From the NCBI RefSeq assembly GCF_013394695.1, contig NZ_CP058258.1, positions 206,001 through 270,000 of the forward strand: DNA of 64,000 bases. Direction: 5' to 3'. The notes beneath the pieces were generated by a model. That model worked only from the letters and a program-made list of their open reading frames with translations, was not told where the DNA came from and ran no database searches. The number at the start of each line of letters is the position of its first letter. Positions within the stretch are counted from its first letter, which is position 1. Below, one piece after another: positions 17,962-28,259 of the stretch. The DNA is from Streptococcus sp. oral taxon 061. GTDB taxonomy: Bacteria; Bacillota; Bacilli; Lactobacillales; Streptococcaceae. Position numbers and translations under genes: made by a program.

Positions 17962-18378
17962 ATGCCTACAATTAACCAATTGGTTCGCAAACCGCGTAAA
18001 TCAAAAGTAGAAAAATCTAAATCACCAGCTTTGAACGTTGGTTACAACAGTCATAAAAAAGTTCAAACAAACGTTTCTTCACCACAAAAACGTGGTGTAG
18101 CAACTCGTGTTGGAACTATGACACCTAAAAAACCTAACTCTGCCCTTCGTAAATTTGCTCGTGTACGTTTGAGCAACCTTATCGAAGTTACTGCCTACAT
18201 CCCAGGTATCGGACACAACTTGCAAGAGCACAGCGTGGTGCTTCTTCGCGGTGGACGTGTAAAAGACCTTCCAGGGGTACGTTACCATATCGTCCGTGGT
18301 GCACTTGATACTGCAGGTGTTAACGATCGTAAACAAGGCCGTTCTAAATACGGTACTAAACGTCCGAAAAAAGCATAA
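17962..18378 (+). CDS. rpsL: 30S ribosomal protein S12
   Basis: 138-aa S12. The universally conserved [11 protein letters not shown] (around residues 54-64) and [16 protein letters not shown] segments are intact. The lysines at which streptomycin-resistance changes occur are wild type (KPNS and RVKDL), so the sequence predicts no S12-based resistance. S12 shapes the decoding centre. rpsG follows after 19 nt in the str operon. Confidence 0.98.
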   Translation: MPTINQLVRKPRKSKVEKSKSPALNVGYNSHKKVQTNVSSPQKRGVATRVGTMTPKKPNSALRKFARVRLSNLIEVTAYIPGIGHNLQEHSVVLLRGGRVKDLPGVRYHIVRGALDTAGVNDRKQGRSKYGTKRPKKA

Positions 18379-18397
18379 GGAAAGGGGATAAAGAGAA

Positions 18398-18868
18398 ATG
18401 AGTCGTAAAAATAGAGCTCCAAAACGTGACGTATTGCCAGATCCGCTTTACAATTCACAACTAGTTACTCGTCTTATCAACCGCGTTATGCTTGACGGTA
18501 AACGTGGTACAGCTGCTTCAATCGTTTACGGTGCTTTTGAGCAAATCAAAGAAGCTACTGGCAACGATGCACTTGAAGTATTTGAAACAGCTATGGAAAA
18601 CATCATGCCTGTACTTGAAGTACGTGCACGTCGTGTTGGTGGATCTAACTACCAAGTCCCAGTTGAAGTTCGTCCAGAACGTCGTACAACACTTGGACTT
18701 CGTTGGTTGGTAACAATCGCTCGCCTTCGTGGTGAACACACAATGCAAGACCGTCTTGCAAAAGAAATCTTGGATGCTGCTAACAACACTGGTGCAGCAG
18801 TTAAGAAACGTGAAGACACTCACCGTATGGCTGAAGCTAACCGTGCCTTCGCACACTTCCGTTGGTAA
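18398..18868 (+). CDS. rpsG: 30S ribosomal protein S7
   Basis: 156-aa S7, the primary binder and organiser of the 16S rRNA 3' head domain. [18 protein letters not shown] at the start and [21 protein letters not shown] at the end are typical. GGAAAGGGGA precedes the ATG. It is co-transcribed with rpsL. A structured 277-bp spacer with a terminator separates it from fusA. Confidence 0.98.
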
Positions 18869-19062
18869 AATCATGATGCTAGGAACGGCAAGGATGCAAA
18901 GTGAAAATAGGAAACTGACGCAGTATTCGACGAATACAAGGAAGTTTATCTTTTTCACACAGCATCCCGTTCCGGCTCAAATCGGCTAACTAACTTTAGC
19001 CCGAGTTCAATTCAACTTCCCATCTCACAAGTTGAAACCAACTAAACAAGATAAACACTGAG
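18869..19062 (+). ncRNA. highly structured spacer between rpsG and fusA, possible RNA element
   Basis: From 18882 to 18973 five nested helices align in order: GGAACGG/CCGTTCC, GATGC/GCATC, GTGAAAA/TTTTCAC, AAACT/AGTTT and the tip GTATTC-gac-GAATAC. Two more dyads follow (GGCTAA/TTAGCC near 18984-19001; CAACTT/AAGTTG near 19014-19036), then the terminator at 19063. It may be a 3' processing or protection structure, a small RNA cut from the operon, or a decayed mobile repeat. I see no coding frame of its own. Confidence 0.45.
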
Positions 19063-19092
19063 AACGGGTAGGTCCTGCCTATCCGTTTTTAT
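19063..19092 (+). terminator. terminator between rpsG and fusA
   Basis: AACGGGTAGG (19063-19072) pairs with CCTATCCGTT (19078-19087), one G-T pair, 5-nt loop, then TTTTATT. Confidence 0.85.
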
Positions 19093-19099
19093 TAAATCG

Positions 19100-19108
19100 T
19101 GTTATAAT
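19100..19108 (+). promoter_or_regulatory. extended -10 promoter of fusA
   Basis: TGTTATAAT ends at 19108. No good -35 is present because the terminator lies there. fusA can thus be expressed apart from rpsL-rpsG. Confidence 0.65.
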
Positions 19109-19145
19109 AGAATAGAAATAAAAAATAATAGGAGAAACAAACCTC

Positions 19146-21227
19146 ATGGCACGCGAATTTTCACTTGAAAAAACTCGTAATATCGGTATCATGGCTCACG
19201 TCGATGCTGGTAAAACAACTACAACTGAGCGTATCCTTTACTACACTGGTAAAATCCACAAAATCGGTGAAACTCACGAAGGTGCGTCACAAATGGACTG
19301 GATGGAGCAAGAGCAAGAACGTGGTATCACTATCACATCTGCTGCGACAACAGCTCAATGGAACAACCACCGTGTAAACATCATCGACACACCAGGACAC
19401 GTGGACTTCACAATCGAAGTACAACGTTCTCTTCGTGTATTGGACGGTGCGGTTACAGTTCTTGACTCACAATCAGGTGTTGAGCCTCAAACTGAAACAG
19501 TTTGGCGTCAAGCAACTGAGTACGGAGTTCCACGTATCGTATTTGCCAACAAAATGGACAAAATCGGTGCTGACTTCCTTTACTCAGTAAGCACACTTCA
19601 CGATCGTCTTCAAGCGAACGCACACCCAATTCAATTGCCAATCGGTTCTGAAGATGACTTCCGTGGTATCATCGACTTGATCAAGATGAAAGCTGAAATC
19701 TATACTAACGACCTTGGTACAGATATCCTTGAAGAAGATATTCCAGCTGAATACCTTGACCAAGCTCAAGAATACCGTGAAAAATTGGTTGAAGCAGTTG
19801 CTGAAACTGATGAAGAATTGATGATGAAATACCTTGAAGGTGAAGAAATCACTAACGAAGAATTGAAAGCTGGTATCCGTAAAGCAACCATCAACGTTGA
19901 ATTCTTCCCAGTATTGTGTGGTTCTGCCTTCAAGAACAAAGGTGTTCAATTGATGCTTGATGCGGTTATCGACTACCTTCCAAGCCCACTTGACATCCCA
20001 GCGATCAAAGGTATCAACCCAGATACAGATGAAGAAGAAACTCGTCCTGCATCTGACGAAGAGCCATTTGCAGCTCTTGCCTTCAAGATCATGACTGACC
20101 CATTCGTAGGTCGTTTGACATTCTTCCGTGTGTACTCAGGTGTTCTTCAATCAGGTTCTTACGTATTGAACACTTCTAAAGGTAAACGTGAACGTATCGG
20201 ACGTATCCTTCAAATGCACGCTAACAGCCGTCAAGAAATCGACACTGTTTACTCAGGTGATATCGCTGCTGCCGTTGGTTTGAAAGATACTACAACTGGT
20301 GACTCATTGACAGATGAAAAAGCGAAAATCATCCTTGAGTCAATCAACGTTCCAGAACCAGTTATCCAATTGATGGTTGAGCCAAAATCTAAAGCTGACC
20401 AAGACAAGATGGGTATTGCCCTTCAAAAATTGGCTGAAGAAGATCCAACATTCCGCGTTGAAACAAACGTTGAAACTGGTGAAACAGTTATCTCTGGTAT
20501 GGGTGAGCTTCACCTTGACGTCCTTGTTGACCGTATGCGTCGTGAATTCAAAGTTGAAGCGAATGTAGGTGCTCCTCAAGTATCTTACCGTGAAACATTC
20601 CGCGCTTCTACTCAAGCACGTGGATTCTTCAAACGTCAGTCTGGTGGTAAAGGTCAATTCGGTGATGTATGGATTGAATTTACTCCAAATGAAGAAGGTA
20701 AAGGATTCGAATTCGAAAACGCAATCGTCGGTGGTGTGGTTCCTCGTGAATTTATCCCAGCGGTTGAAAAAGGTTTGGTAGAATCTATGGCTAACGGTGT
20801 TCTTGCTGGTTACCCAATGGTTGATGTTAAAGCTAAGCTTTACGATGGTTCATACCACGATGTCGACTCATCTGAAACTGCCTTCAAGATCGCTGCATCT
20901 CTTGCACTTAAAGAAGCTGCTAAGACTGCACAACCAGCTATCCTTGAGCCAATGATGCTTGTAACAATCACTGTTCCAGAAGAAAACCTTGGTGATGTTA
21001 TGGGTCACGTAACTGCTCGTCGTGGACGTGTAGATGGTATGGAAGCACACGGTAACAGCCAAATCGTTCGTGCTTACGTTCCACTTGCTGAAATGTTCGG
21101 TTACGCAACAGTTCTTCGTTCTGCATCACAAGGACGTGGTACATTCATGATGGTATTCGACCACTACGAAGATGTGCCTAAGTCAGTACAAGAAGAAATC
21201 ATTAAGAAAAACAAAGGTGAAGAATAA
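19146..21227 (+). CDS. fusA: translation elongation factor G
   Basis: 693-aa EF-G, the GTPase that drives ribosomal translocation. G1 AHVDAGKTT (about residue 17), G2 region RGITITSA, G3 DTPGHVDF, G4 NKMDK and G5 GSAFKNKG are all present, followed by domains II-V. Codon use is strongly biased, as for highly expressed genes, which explains long spurious antisense ORFs. An AATAGGAGAAAC site precedes the ATG. It ends in its own terminator. Confidence 0.98.
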   Translation: MAREFSLEKTRNIGIMAHVDAGKTTTTERILYYTGKIHKIGETHEGASQMDWMEQEQERGITITSAATTAQWNNHRVNIIDTPGHVDFTIEVQRSLRVLDGAVTVLDSQSGVEPQTETVWRQATEYGVPRIVFANKMDKIGADFLYSVSTLHDRLQANAHPIQLPIGSEDDFRGIIDLIKMKAEIYTNDLGTDILEEDIPAEYLDQAQEYREKLVEAVAETDEELMMKYLEGEEITNEELKAGIRKATINVEFFPVLCGSAFKNKGVQLMLDAVIDYLPSPLDIPAIKGINPDTDEEETRPASDEEPFAALAFKIMTDPFVGRLTFFRVYSGVLQSGSYVLNTSKGKRERIGRILQMHANSRQEIDTVYSGDIAAAVGLKDTTTGDSLTDEKAKIILESINVPEPVIQLMVEPKSKADQDKMGIALQKLAEEDPTFRVETNVETGETVISGMGELHLDVLVDRMRREFKVEANVGAPQVSYRETFRASTQARGFFKRQSGGKGQFGDVWIEFTPNEEGKGFEFENAIVGGVVPREFIPAVEKGLVESMANGVLAGYPMVDVKAKLYDGSYHDVDSSETAFKIAASLALKEAAKTAQPAILEPMMLVTITVPEENLGDVMGHVTARRGRVDGMEAHGNSQIVRAYVPLAEMFGYATVLRSASQGRGTFMMVFDHYEDVPKSVQEEIIKKNKGEE

Positions 21228-21241
21228 TTCACCGTCACTTT

Positions 21242-21269
21242 AAAAGAAGTCACTTTGTGGCTTCTTTTT
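21242..21269 (+). terminator. terminator of fusA
   Basis: AAAAGAAGTCAC (21242-21253) pairs with GTGGCTTCTTTT (21257-21268) across a 3-nt loop, then T residues. Confidence 0.85.
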
Positions 21270-21304
21270 CTGTTTGGTAGAAATAGCTAAAATGGCCTCA
21301 AATA

Positions 21305-21313
21305 TGGTAAAAT
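21305..21313 (+). promoter_or_regulatory. extended -10 promoter of polC
   Basis: TGGTAAAAT ends at 21313, 28 nt before the polC ATG. No clear -35. Confidence 0.45.
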
Positions 21314-21340
21314 AGAAGGAGTATATTGTGAGGAAAATGG

Positions 21341-24300
21341 ATGTCAACCACTTTTGAAATTTTAATGAATCAGTTGGGAATCCCCGCTGAGATAAGAAAT
21401 CATGAAGCCTTCTCCGAGGCAGAGATTGAACAAGTTATTGTACACAAACAAAGTAAAATTTGGGAGTTTCGTTTTGTATTTGAGAATATCCTCCCCTTTG
21501 AACTCTTTTTAGCGTTGAAGAAAGGGCTAAAAGAAGAATTTTCAAAAACAGGAAATCAAGCAACCTTTGAGATAAAAACTCGCCATCAAGACTTTACAAA
21601 AGAGCTTCTACAAGCCTACTATCAAGAGGCTTTTTCAGATGGACCTTGTGCTAGTCAAGGTTTTCGTTCCGTGTATCAGGGATTTCAGGTTCGAGTTGAA
21701 AATGATCAGCTGATTATTGAGGCTTCTGAAGCAGCAGATACAGAACATTTTAGAAAAAACCACCTACCAAATCTCAGTAAACAGCTGGAACTTTTTGGCT
21801 TTCCTAAATTCACTTGTGTTTTAGAGAAAAATGAAGATTTGACCAAGGAAGAACAGGACGCTTTTCATTCTGAAAATCAAATGATTGTTCAGGCTGCCAA
21901 TGAAGAGACTCTTCGTGCTATGGAACAGTTGGAACAGATGGCACCGCCTCCTCCAGTTGAGGACAAACCTGTCTTTGATTTCCAAGCCAAGAAGGCAGCT
22001 GCCAAGCCAAAACTAGACAAGGCAGAAATTACTCCAATGATCGAGGTCAATACTGAGGAGAACCGTCTAGTCTTTGAAGGAGTTGTCTTTGATGTTGAGC
22101 AGAAGGTGACTCGGACAGGACGTGTTTTGATTAACTTCAAGATGACCGACTATACATCTAGCTTCTCCATGCAAAAATGGGTCAAAAATGAAGAAGAAGC
22201 TCAGAAGTTTGACATAATCAAGAAAAACTCTTGGCTTCGTGTTCGAGGAAATGTCGAGGTCAATAATTTTACACGAGATTTGACCATGAATGTTCAGGAC
22301 GTGCAGGAAGTTGTTCACTATGAACGTAAGGACTTGATGCCAGAAGGTGAGCGTCGGGTTGAGTTCCATGCACATACCAATATGTCCACCATGGATGCTC
22401 TACCTGAAGTTGAAGAACTCGTTGCGAAAGCAGCCAAATGGGGACACAAGGCAGTAGCAATCACGGACCACGGTAATGTTCAATCCTTCCCTCATGGTTA
22501 TAAGGCAGCCAAGAAAGCTGGTATTCAGCTCATTTATGGGATGGAAGCCAATATCGTAGAAGACCGTGTTCCTATCGTCTATAACGAAGTGGAGATGGAT
22601 CTTTCTGAAGCGACCTATGTAGTCTTTGACGTGGAAACGACAGGACTTTCAGCTATCTATAATGACTTGATTCAGGTGGCGGCTTCTAAGATGTATAAGG
22701 GCAATATCGTAGCTGAATTTGATGAATTTATCAATCCTGGGCACCCCTTATCAGCCTTTACAACTGAATTGACAGGAATTACGGACGACCATGTAAAAAA
22801 TGCAAAACCCTTGGTTCAAGTTCTGAAAGAGTTCCAAGAATTTTGTAAGGATACCGTTCTTGTAGCCCACAATGCGACCTTTGACGTTGGCTTTATGAAT
22901 GCTAATTATGAACGTCATGGTCTTCCAAAAATCACTCAGCCTGTCATCGATACGCTAGAGTTCGCAAGAAATCTCTATCCTGAATACAAGCGCCACGGTC
23001 TAGGACCTTTGACCAAGCGTTTTGGAGTTGCCCTAGAACACCACCACATGGCCAACTATGATGCGGAAGCAACTGGCCGTCTGCTTTTTATCTTTATCAA
23101 GGAAGTGGCAGAAAAACATGGTGTGACAGATTTGGCACGATTAAACCTTGATTTAATCAGTCCGGACTCTTATAAAAAAGCTCGCGTCAAGCATGCGACT
23201 ATCTATGTAAAAAATCAAGTAGGCTTGAAAAACATCTTTAAGCTGGTTTCTCTCTCAAATACCCAGTATTTTGAAGGAGTTCCAAGGATTCCACGTACAG
23301 TACTAGATGCCCATCGAGAAGGTTTAATCTTGGGATCGGCTTGTACGGAAGGAGAAGTCTTTGATGCAGTCGTATCACAGGGTGTAGATGCGGCGGTCGA
23401 AGTTGCTAAATACTATGACTTTATTGAGGTGATGCCTCCAGCTATCTATGCACCTCTGATTGCCAAAGAGCAGGTCAAGGACATGGAGGAGCTCCACACC
23501 ATTATCAAGAGTTTGATAGAGGTTGGAGATCGTCTCGGCAAGCCGGTTCTTGCGACAGGAAATGTCCACTATCTCGAACCTGAGGATGAGATTTATCGTG
23601 AGATTATCGTACGAAGTCTAGGTCAGGGTGCCATGATTAACCGAACGATCGGCCATGGAGAAGCTGCCCAACCAGCTCCGCTACCCAAGGCGCATTTTAG
23701 AACAACCAATGAAATGTTGGATGAGTTTGCCTTTCTAGGAGAAGATTTGGCTCGTAAGATTGTCATTGAAAACACCAATGCCTTGGCAGAAATCTTTGAA
23801 CCTGTGGAAGTTGTAAAGGGTGATTTGTACACACCTTTCATTGACAAAGCCGAAGAAACAGTTGCCGAGTTAACCTACAAAAAAGCCTTCGAAATCTATG
23901 GGAACCCACTCCCAGATATCGTTGATTTACGGATTGAAAAGGAATTGACTTCTATCTTGGGGAATGGATTTGCCGTTATTTATCTGGCTTCACAGATGCT
24001 AGTGCACCGTTCCAACGAACGAGGATATTTGGTTGGTTCACGTGGGTCTGTCGGTTCTAGTTTCGTTGCGACCATGATTGGGATTACCGAGGTTAATCCG
24101 CTATCTCCTCACTATGTCTGTGGTCAGTGTCAGTACAGTGAGTTTATCACAGATGGTTCTTACGGTTCAGGCTTTGATATGCCAGATAAAGACTGTCCAA
24201 ACTGTGGCCACAAGCTCAGCAAAAATGGACAGGACATTCCTTTCGAGACTTTTCTTGGTTTTGACGGGGATAAGGTTCCCGATATCGATTTGAACTTCTC

Positions 24301-25735
24301 AGGGGAGGACCAGCCGAGTGCTCACTTGGATGTGCGTGATATCTTTGGTGAGGAGTATGCCTTCCGTGCAGGAACGGTTGGTACGGTGGCTGCTAAAACA
24401 GCCTATGGATTTGTCAAGGGTTACGAGCGTGACTATGGCAAGTTCTACCGTGAGGCTGAAGTAGAGCGCCTAGCCCAAGGAGCTGCGGGTGTTAAACGGA
24501 CGACCGGTCAGCACCCAGGGGGAATCGTTGTTATTCCTAACTATATGGATGTCTATGACTTTACTCCAGTGCAATACCCTGCAGATGATGTAACTGCTGA
24601 ATGGCAGACCACTCACTTTAACTTCCACGATATTGATGAGAACGTCCTCAAACTCGATGTTCTTGGTCATGATGATCCGACCATGATTCGAAAACTCCAG
24701 GACTTATCAGGCATTGATCCAAATGATATTCCAATGGATGATCCAGGTGTCATGGCTCTCTTCTCGGGTACAGATATCCTGGGAGTGACGCCTGAACAAA
24801 TCGGGACTTCAACCGGTATGCTTGGTATTCCAGAGTTTGGGACCAATTTTGTTCGTGGAATGGTGGATGAAACCCATCCGACGACTTTTGCAGAGTTACT
24901 TCAGCTTTCTGGTCTGTCTCACGGTACCGATGTATGGTTGGGAAATGCCCAAGACTTGATCAAGGCTGGAATTGCGGACCTGTCAACCGTTATCGGATGT
25001 CGGGATGATATCATGGTTTACCTCATGCACGCTGGTCTAGATCCAAAGATGGCCTTTACTATCATGGAGCGTGTACGTAAGGGATTGTGGCTCAAAATCT
25101 CAGAAGAAGAGCGCAACGGTTATATCGAAGCCATGAAGGCCAACAATGTACCTGAGTGGTACATCGAATCTTGTGGGAAAATCAAGTATATGTTCCCTAA
25201 AGCCCATGCGGCAGCCTACGTTATGATGGCCCTTCGTGTGGCCTACTTCAAGGTTCACCATCCGATTTATTATTACTGTGCTTACTTCTCTATCCGTGCC
25301 AAGGCCTTTGATATCAAGACCATGGGTGCAGGTTTGGAAGCTATCAAACGCAAGATGCAAGAAATTGCTGAGAAGCGCAAGAACAATGAAGCTTCCAACG
25401 TAGAAATTGACCTCTATACAACGCTTGAAATCGTCAATGAGATGTGGGAACGTGGCTTCAAATTTGGGAAGTTGGACCTCTATCGCAGTGATGCGACCGA
25501 ATTTATCATTGACGGAGATACCCTCATCCCACCATTTGTAGCTATGGATGGTCTAGGAGAGAACGTTGCCAAGCAATTGGTGCGAGCTCGTCAAGAAGGT
25601 GAATTCCTCTCTAAAACAGAACTTCGCAAGCGTGGTGGACTCTCATCAACCTTGGTTGAAAAGATGGATGAAATGGGTATTCTTGGCAATATGCCAGAGG
25701 ACAACCAGTTGAGTTTGTTTGATGATTTGTTTTAA
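21341..25735 (+). CDS. polC: DNA polymerase III alpha subunit, PolC type (Gram-positive)
   Basis: A 1464-aa replicative polymerase, the main leading-strand enzyme of low-GC Gram-positives. In order: N-terminal domain, OB fold (~230-335), PHP domain ([14 protein letters not shown], ~340), embedded 3'-5' proofreading exonuclease with [10 protein letters not shown] (~427), [11 protein letters not shown] and [10 protein letters not shown], then rest of the PHP, a zinc module with paired cysteines (CGQCQ ... CPNCGH, ~926-955), and the palm catalytic motif PDIDLNFSG (~980). It ends [10 protein letters not shown], whose QLSLFDD is a beta-clamp-binding motif. The first in-frame start is the ATG at 21341; an in-frame TGA lies upstream. 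Confidence 0.98.
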   Translation: MSTTFEILMNQLGIPAEIRNHEAFSEAEIEQVIVHKQSKIWEFRFVFENILPFELFLALKKGLKEEFSKTGNQATFEIKTRHQDFTKELLQAYYQEAFSDGPCASQGFRSVYQGFQVRVENDQLIIEASEAADTEHFRKNHLPNLSKQLELFGFPKFTCVLEKNEDLTKEEQDAFHSENQMIVQAANEETLRAMEQLEQMAPPPPVEDKPVFDFQAKKAAAKPKLDKAEITPMIEVNTEENRLVFEGVVFDVEQKVTRTGRVLINFKMTDYTSSFSMQKWVKNEEEAQKFDIIKKNSWLRVRGNVEVNNFTRDLTMNVQDVQEVVHYERKDLMPEGERRVEFHAHTNMSTMDALPEVEELVAKAAKWGHKAVAITDHGNVQSFPHGYKAAKKAGIQLIYGMEANIVEDRVPIVYNEVEMDLSEATYVVFDVETTGLSAIYNDLIQVAASKMYKGNIVAEFDEFINPGHPLSAFTTELTGITDDHVKNAKPLVQVLKEFQEFCKDTVLVAHNATFDVGFMNANYERHGLPKITQPVIDTLEFARNLYPEYKRHGLGPLTKRFGVALEHHHMANYDAEATGRLLFIFIKEVAEKHGVTDLARLNLDLISPDSYKKARVKHATIYVKNQVGLKNIFKLVSLSNTQYFEGVPRIPRTVLDAHREGLILGSACTEGEVFDAVVSQGVDAAVEVAKYYDFIEVMPPAIYAPLIAKEQVKDMEELHTIIKSLIEVGDRLGKPVLATGNVHYLEPEDEIYREIIVRSLGQGAMINRTIGHGEAAQPAPLPKAHFRTTNEMLDEFAFLGEDLARKIVIENTNALAEIFEPVEVVKGDLYTPFIDKAEETVAELTYKKAFEIYGNPLPDIVDLRIEKELTSILGNGFAVIYLASQMLVHRSNERGYLVGSRGSVGSSFVATMIGITEVNPLSPHYVCGQCQYSEFITDGSYGSGFDMPDKDCPNCGHKLSKNGQDIPFETFLGFDGDKVPDIDLNFSGEDQPSAHLDVRDIFGEEYAFRAGTVGTVAAKTAYGFVKGYERDYGKFYREAEVERLAQGAAGVKRTTGQHPGGIVVIPNYMDVYDFTPVQYPADDVTAEWQTTHFNFHDIDENVLKLDVLGHDDPTMIRKLQDLSGIDPNDIPMDDPGVMALFSGTDILGVTPEQIGTSTGMLGIPEFGTNFVRGMVDETHPTTFAELLQLSGLSHGTDVWLGNAQDLIKAGIADLSTVIGCRDDIMVYLMHAGLDPKMAFTIMERVRKGLWLKISEEERNGYIEAMKANNVPEWYIESCGKIKYMFPKAHAAAYVMMALRVAYFKVHHPIYYYCAYFSIRAKAFDIKTMGAGLEAIKRKMQEIAEKRKNNEASNVEIDLYTTLEIVNEMWERGFKFGKLDLYRSDATEFIIDGDTLIPPFVAMDGLGENVAKQLVRARQEGEFLSKTELRKRGGLSSTLVEKMDEMGILGNMPEDNQLSLFDDLF

Positions 25736-25772
25736 TAGTTTGAAATGTCTTATGTAGGTTTGAGGTTAGTTA

Positions 25773-26450
25773 ATGATGCTAAAGAAAAACAGAGCAACAC
25801 CTTGGAAACCAGGGAAAGTTATTTCCATACGCTTGCGAAATGGCGTTTACGTATTAGCACAAATGGTGCGTGATCCCTATCTGGTATTTTTCAACCATTT
25901 TAACGAAGAAAATAACTGGAAGGGAGTGACCTTGAAAGAGGAGGATATCCTTTTTTGTAAAGCAGTTACTCGTCAGTTTCTACGCTATAGTTCTGTAGCG
26001 ATTGTCAAAGAAGTGACCCCCCTTTTAGATTATGGACTACCCAAAGAATGGATCTATAGCCATATTGGAGGGCATCCTATTACTGTTTCGGTAAAGGGAC
26101 GGGAGCGCCAAGTAGCTGGTTTTGGTCGACGCTGTTCTTTAGTTCTAGCGGATAAGGACAGTGGTCAACCGGAGGATAATCCACTTATGGGACTTTTCCA
26201 AGCTTATATCATACCAGATATCAAAGAACAAGATTGGGATCGGGTAGGTCAGGCTGAACTTATGTCTATTGAAGTATTTCCAACACTAAACGAACGTCTC
26301 TATCTTTGCTTTCTTTATGGAAAAAATATAAATCCAGAACAAGATATCTCTTTAGGAAAGCCCTTGCTTGATGACTATGAAACTTATGTAGATATCCTCA
26401 CTAACAGCCCAGAGGCTCAACGTCTCTATCTAGGAGAGTACGAAGAATAA
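25773..26450 (+). CDS. Imm26-like protein of unknown role
   Basis: 225 aa, soluble, no signal peptide. The N-terminal half (KPGKVISIRLRNGVYVLAQMVRDPYLVFFNHF) resembles the Imm26 immunity-protein fold, which opens with GDV(I/V)SIPLGNG-type strands. The C-terminal half is not recognised. Imm26 proteins neutralise polymorphic toxins, but no toxin gene adjoins here, and the location behind polC is shared with other mitis-group streptococci as I recall, so a housekeeping role is equally possible. A GAGGT site precedes the ATG; a second ATG follows at 25776. Confidence 0.5.
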   Translation: MMLKKNRATPWKPGKVISIRLRNGVYVLAQMVRDPYLVFFNHFNEENNWKGVTLKEEDILFCKAVTRQFLRYSSVAIVKEVTPLLDYGLPKEWIYSHIGGHPITVSVKGRERQVAGFGRRCSLVLADKDSGQPEDNPLMGLFQAYIIPDIKEQDWDRVGQAELMSIEVFPTLNERLYLCFLYGKNINPEQDISLGKPLLDDYETYVDILTNSPEAQRLYLGEYEE

Positions 26451-26463
26451 GAAAGGACATTTA

Positions 26464-26616
26464 ATGAAACTAAGAATTTTCGCGGAAGACAAGCCAGCTG
26501 AGAAGGTGTTTGAGTATCAATTAGACCTTGCTGATCAGTCAATTCTTCTATCGACAGCGCTTTTGTCTGGTGCTATTGCTTTAGCAGGATTATTGTCTGC
26601 TTTGAAAGAAAAATAA
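26464..26616 (+). CDS. 50-aa protein with C-terminal hydrophobic helix
   Basis: A short ORF that starts at an ATG 13 nt after the Imm26-like gene and follows an AGAAAGGA site. The first ~25 residues are polar (KLRIFAEDKPAEKVFEYQLDL). Residues ~27-47 form one hydrophobic helix, and the end is LKEK. This suggests a tail-anchored membrane protein. It sits tightly between two real genes with a good ribosome site, so I take it as coding. No family is known to me. Confidence 0.65.
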   Translation: MKLRIFAEDKPAEKVFEYQLDLADQSILLSTALLSGAIALAGLLSALKEK

Positions 26617-26636
26617 AAATAGAAAAGAGAAACAAC

Positions 26637-27878
26637 ATGGTTTTACCAAATTTTAAAGAAAATCTAGAAAAATACGCTAAGCTTTTGGTTGCAAACGGTG
26701 TGAATGTACAACCTGGTCATACTTTGGCTCTCTCTATCGATGTGGAGCAACGCGAGTTGGCTCACTTAATCGTCAAAGAAGCTTATGCACTTGGTGCACA
26801 TGAAGTTATCGTTCAATGGGCAGATGACTTTGTAAACCGTGAGAAATTCCTTCACGCGCCGATGGAGCGTTTGGACAATGTACCAGAATACAAGATTGCT
26901 GAGATGAACTACCTTCTTGAAAACAAAGCAAGTCGTCTCGGTGTCCGTTCTTCTGACCCAGGTGCCTTGAACGGAGTAGATGCAGAAAAACTTTCAGCTT
27001 CTGCTAAAGCTATGGGAATTGCTATGAAGCCAATGCGTATCGCAACTCAATCTAACAAGGTTAGCTGGACTGTAGCAGCTGCTGCTGGACTAGAGTGGGC
27101 TAAGAAAGTCTTTCCAAATGCTGCGAGTGACGAAGAAGCAGTGGACCTCCTTTGGGACCAAATCTTCAAAACTTGCCGTGTCTACGAAGAAGATCCAGTT
27201 AAGGCTTGGGAAGAGCATGCAGCTATCTTGAAGAGCAAGGCAGAAATGCTCAACAAAGAACAATTCTCAGCTCTTCACTACACAGCACCTGGAACTGATT
27301 TGACACTTGGCTTGCCTAAGAACCACGTTTGGGAATCAGCTGGAGCTATCAATGCTCAAGGCGAAGGTTTCTTGCCAAACATGCCAACAGAAGAAGTCTT
27401 TACAGCTCCTGACTTCCGTCGTGCAGATGGTTATGTTACTTCTACAAAACCACTTAGCTATAATGGAAATATCATCGAAGGTATTAAAGTAACCTTTGAA
27501 AATGGTCAAATCGTTGATATTACAGCTGAAAAAGGTGACCAGGTTATGAAGGACCTTGTCTTTAAGAATGCTGGTGCGCGTGCCTTGGGTGAATGTGCCT
27601 TGGTACCAGATCCAAGCCCAATTTCTCAGTCAGGTATTACCTTCTTTAATACTCTTTTTGATGAAAATGCTTCTAACCACTTGGCTATCGGTGCAGCCTA
27701 TGCAACGAGCGTCGTTGGTGGGGCAGAGATGAGCGAAGAAGAGCTTGAAGCTGCAGGACTTAATCGTTCAGATGTTCACGTTGACTTTATGATTGGTTCT
27801 AACCAAATGGATATCGATGGTATCCGTGAGGATGGAACACGTGTACCACTCTTCCGCAATGGAGATTGGGCAATTTAA
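26637..27878 (+). CDS. pepS: aminopeptidase PepS (M29 family)
   Basis: A 413-aa cytosolic metallo-aminopeptidase of the M29 thermophilic family, which removes N-terminal residues from short peptides during peptide nutrition. The family's metal-site glutamates lie in the C-terminal domain: ITAEKGD, NAGARALGECALVPDPSPISQSG and a histidine/aspartate region near FDENASNHLAIGAAY. Length is normal (411-413). An upstream AAAAGAGA works as a modest ribosome site. GlsB-like gene follows after 9 nt. Confidence 0.93.
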   Translation: MVLPNFKENLEKYAKLLVANGVNVQPGHTLALSIDVEQRELAHLIVKEAYALGAHEVIVQWADDFVNREKFLHAPMERLDNVPEYKIAEMNYLLENKASRLGVRSSDPGALNGVDAEKLSASAKAMGIAMKPMRIATQSNKVSWTVAAAAGLEWAKKVFPNAASDEEAVDLLWDQIFKTCRVYEEDPVKAWEEHAAILKSKAEMLNKEQFSALHYTAPGTDLTLGLPKNHVWESAGAINAQGEGFLPNMPTEEVFTAPDFRRADGYVTSTKPLSYNGNIIEGIKVTFENGQIVDITAEKGDQVMKDLVFKNAGARALGECALVPDPSPISQSGITFFNTLFDENASNHLAIGAAYATSVVGGAEMSEEELEAAGLNRSDVHVDFMIGSNQMDIDGIREDGTRVPLFRNGDWAI

Positions 27879-27887
27879 GGAGAAACT

Positions 27888-28118
27888 ATGATTGGAAGTA
27901 TGTTTGTCGGTCTTTTAATCGGACTATTAGCTGGAGCTATCACCAATCGTGGAGAACGTATGGGATGCTTCGGGAAAATGTTCCTCGGCTGGATTGGTGC
28001 CTTTCTAGGACAATTACTCTTTGGTTCTTGGGGACCAAGCCTAAGCGGTACAGCCATTATCCCATCAGTTCTCGGTGCCATGATTTTGCTAGCCATTTTC
28101 TGGGAAAGAGGAAGCTAA
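27888..28118 (+). CDS. GlsB/YeaQ/YmgE-family small membrane protein
   Basis: 76 aa with three hydrophobic helices and the glycine-rich pattern of the transglycosylase-associated (GlsB/YmgE) family: MFVGLLIGLLAGAITN, then FLGWIGAFLGQLLFG. These proteins are linked to general stress but their mechanism is unknown. It lies 9 nt behind pepS with an AAGGAGAAACT site and ends before a strong terminator, so the two form an operon. Confidence 0.85.
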   Translation: MIGSMFVGLLIGLLAGAITNRGERMGCFGKMFLGWIGAFLGQLLFGSWGPSLSGTAIIPSVLGAMILLAIFWERGS

Positions 28119-28153
28119 GTTTCGATTTGAAAGCTTATTTAACTATAAAGATA

Positions 28154-28185
28154 AAAAGAGGTTGGAACTGTTCCAACCTCTTTTA
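28154..28185 (+). terminator. terminator of pepS operon
   Basis: AAAAGAGGTTGGAA (28154-28167) pairs perfectly with TTCCAACCTCTTTT (28171-28184), 14 bp with a 3-nt loop. Confidence 0.92.
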
Positions 28186-28244
28186 AGATTCACAGCGGAT
28201 AATAGGACTTGCAGTGACTGGTTCTTTTTATATTGTCTCAAGTA

Positions 28245-28253
28245 TGGTACAAT
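28245..28253 (+). promoter_or_regulatory. extended -10 promoter of the LysR gene, implying a leaderless mRNA
   Basis: TGGTACAAT ends at 28253, six bases before the ATG at 28260. The expected start site coincides with the ATG, and no Shine-Dalgarno sequence is present. Confidence 0.55.
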
Positions 28254-28259
28254 AAAAGC

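Noticed and set aside
18926..18937. ComX (cin-box) promoter-like CGAATA sequence
   Set aside because: It matches TACGAATA poorly and is part of the tip of a perfect hairpin; no gene follows in position.
18518..18958. 146-aa antisense ORF across rpsG
   Set aside because: Such antisense frames arise from biased codon use in highly expressed genes. It is rich in Cys, Phe and Ser and has no ribosome site.
19584..19949. 121-aa antisense ORF in fusA, and similar ones at 20340-20657 and 60286-60615
   Set aside because: Codon-bias shadows of fusA and secA; no independent signals.
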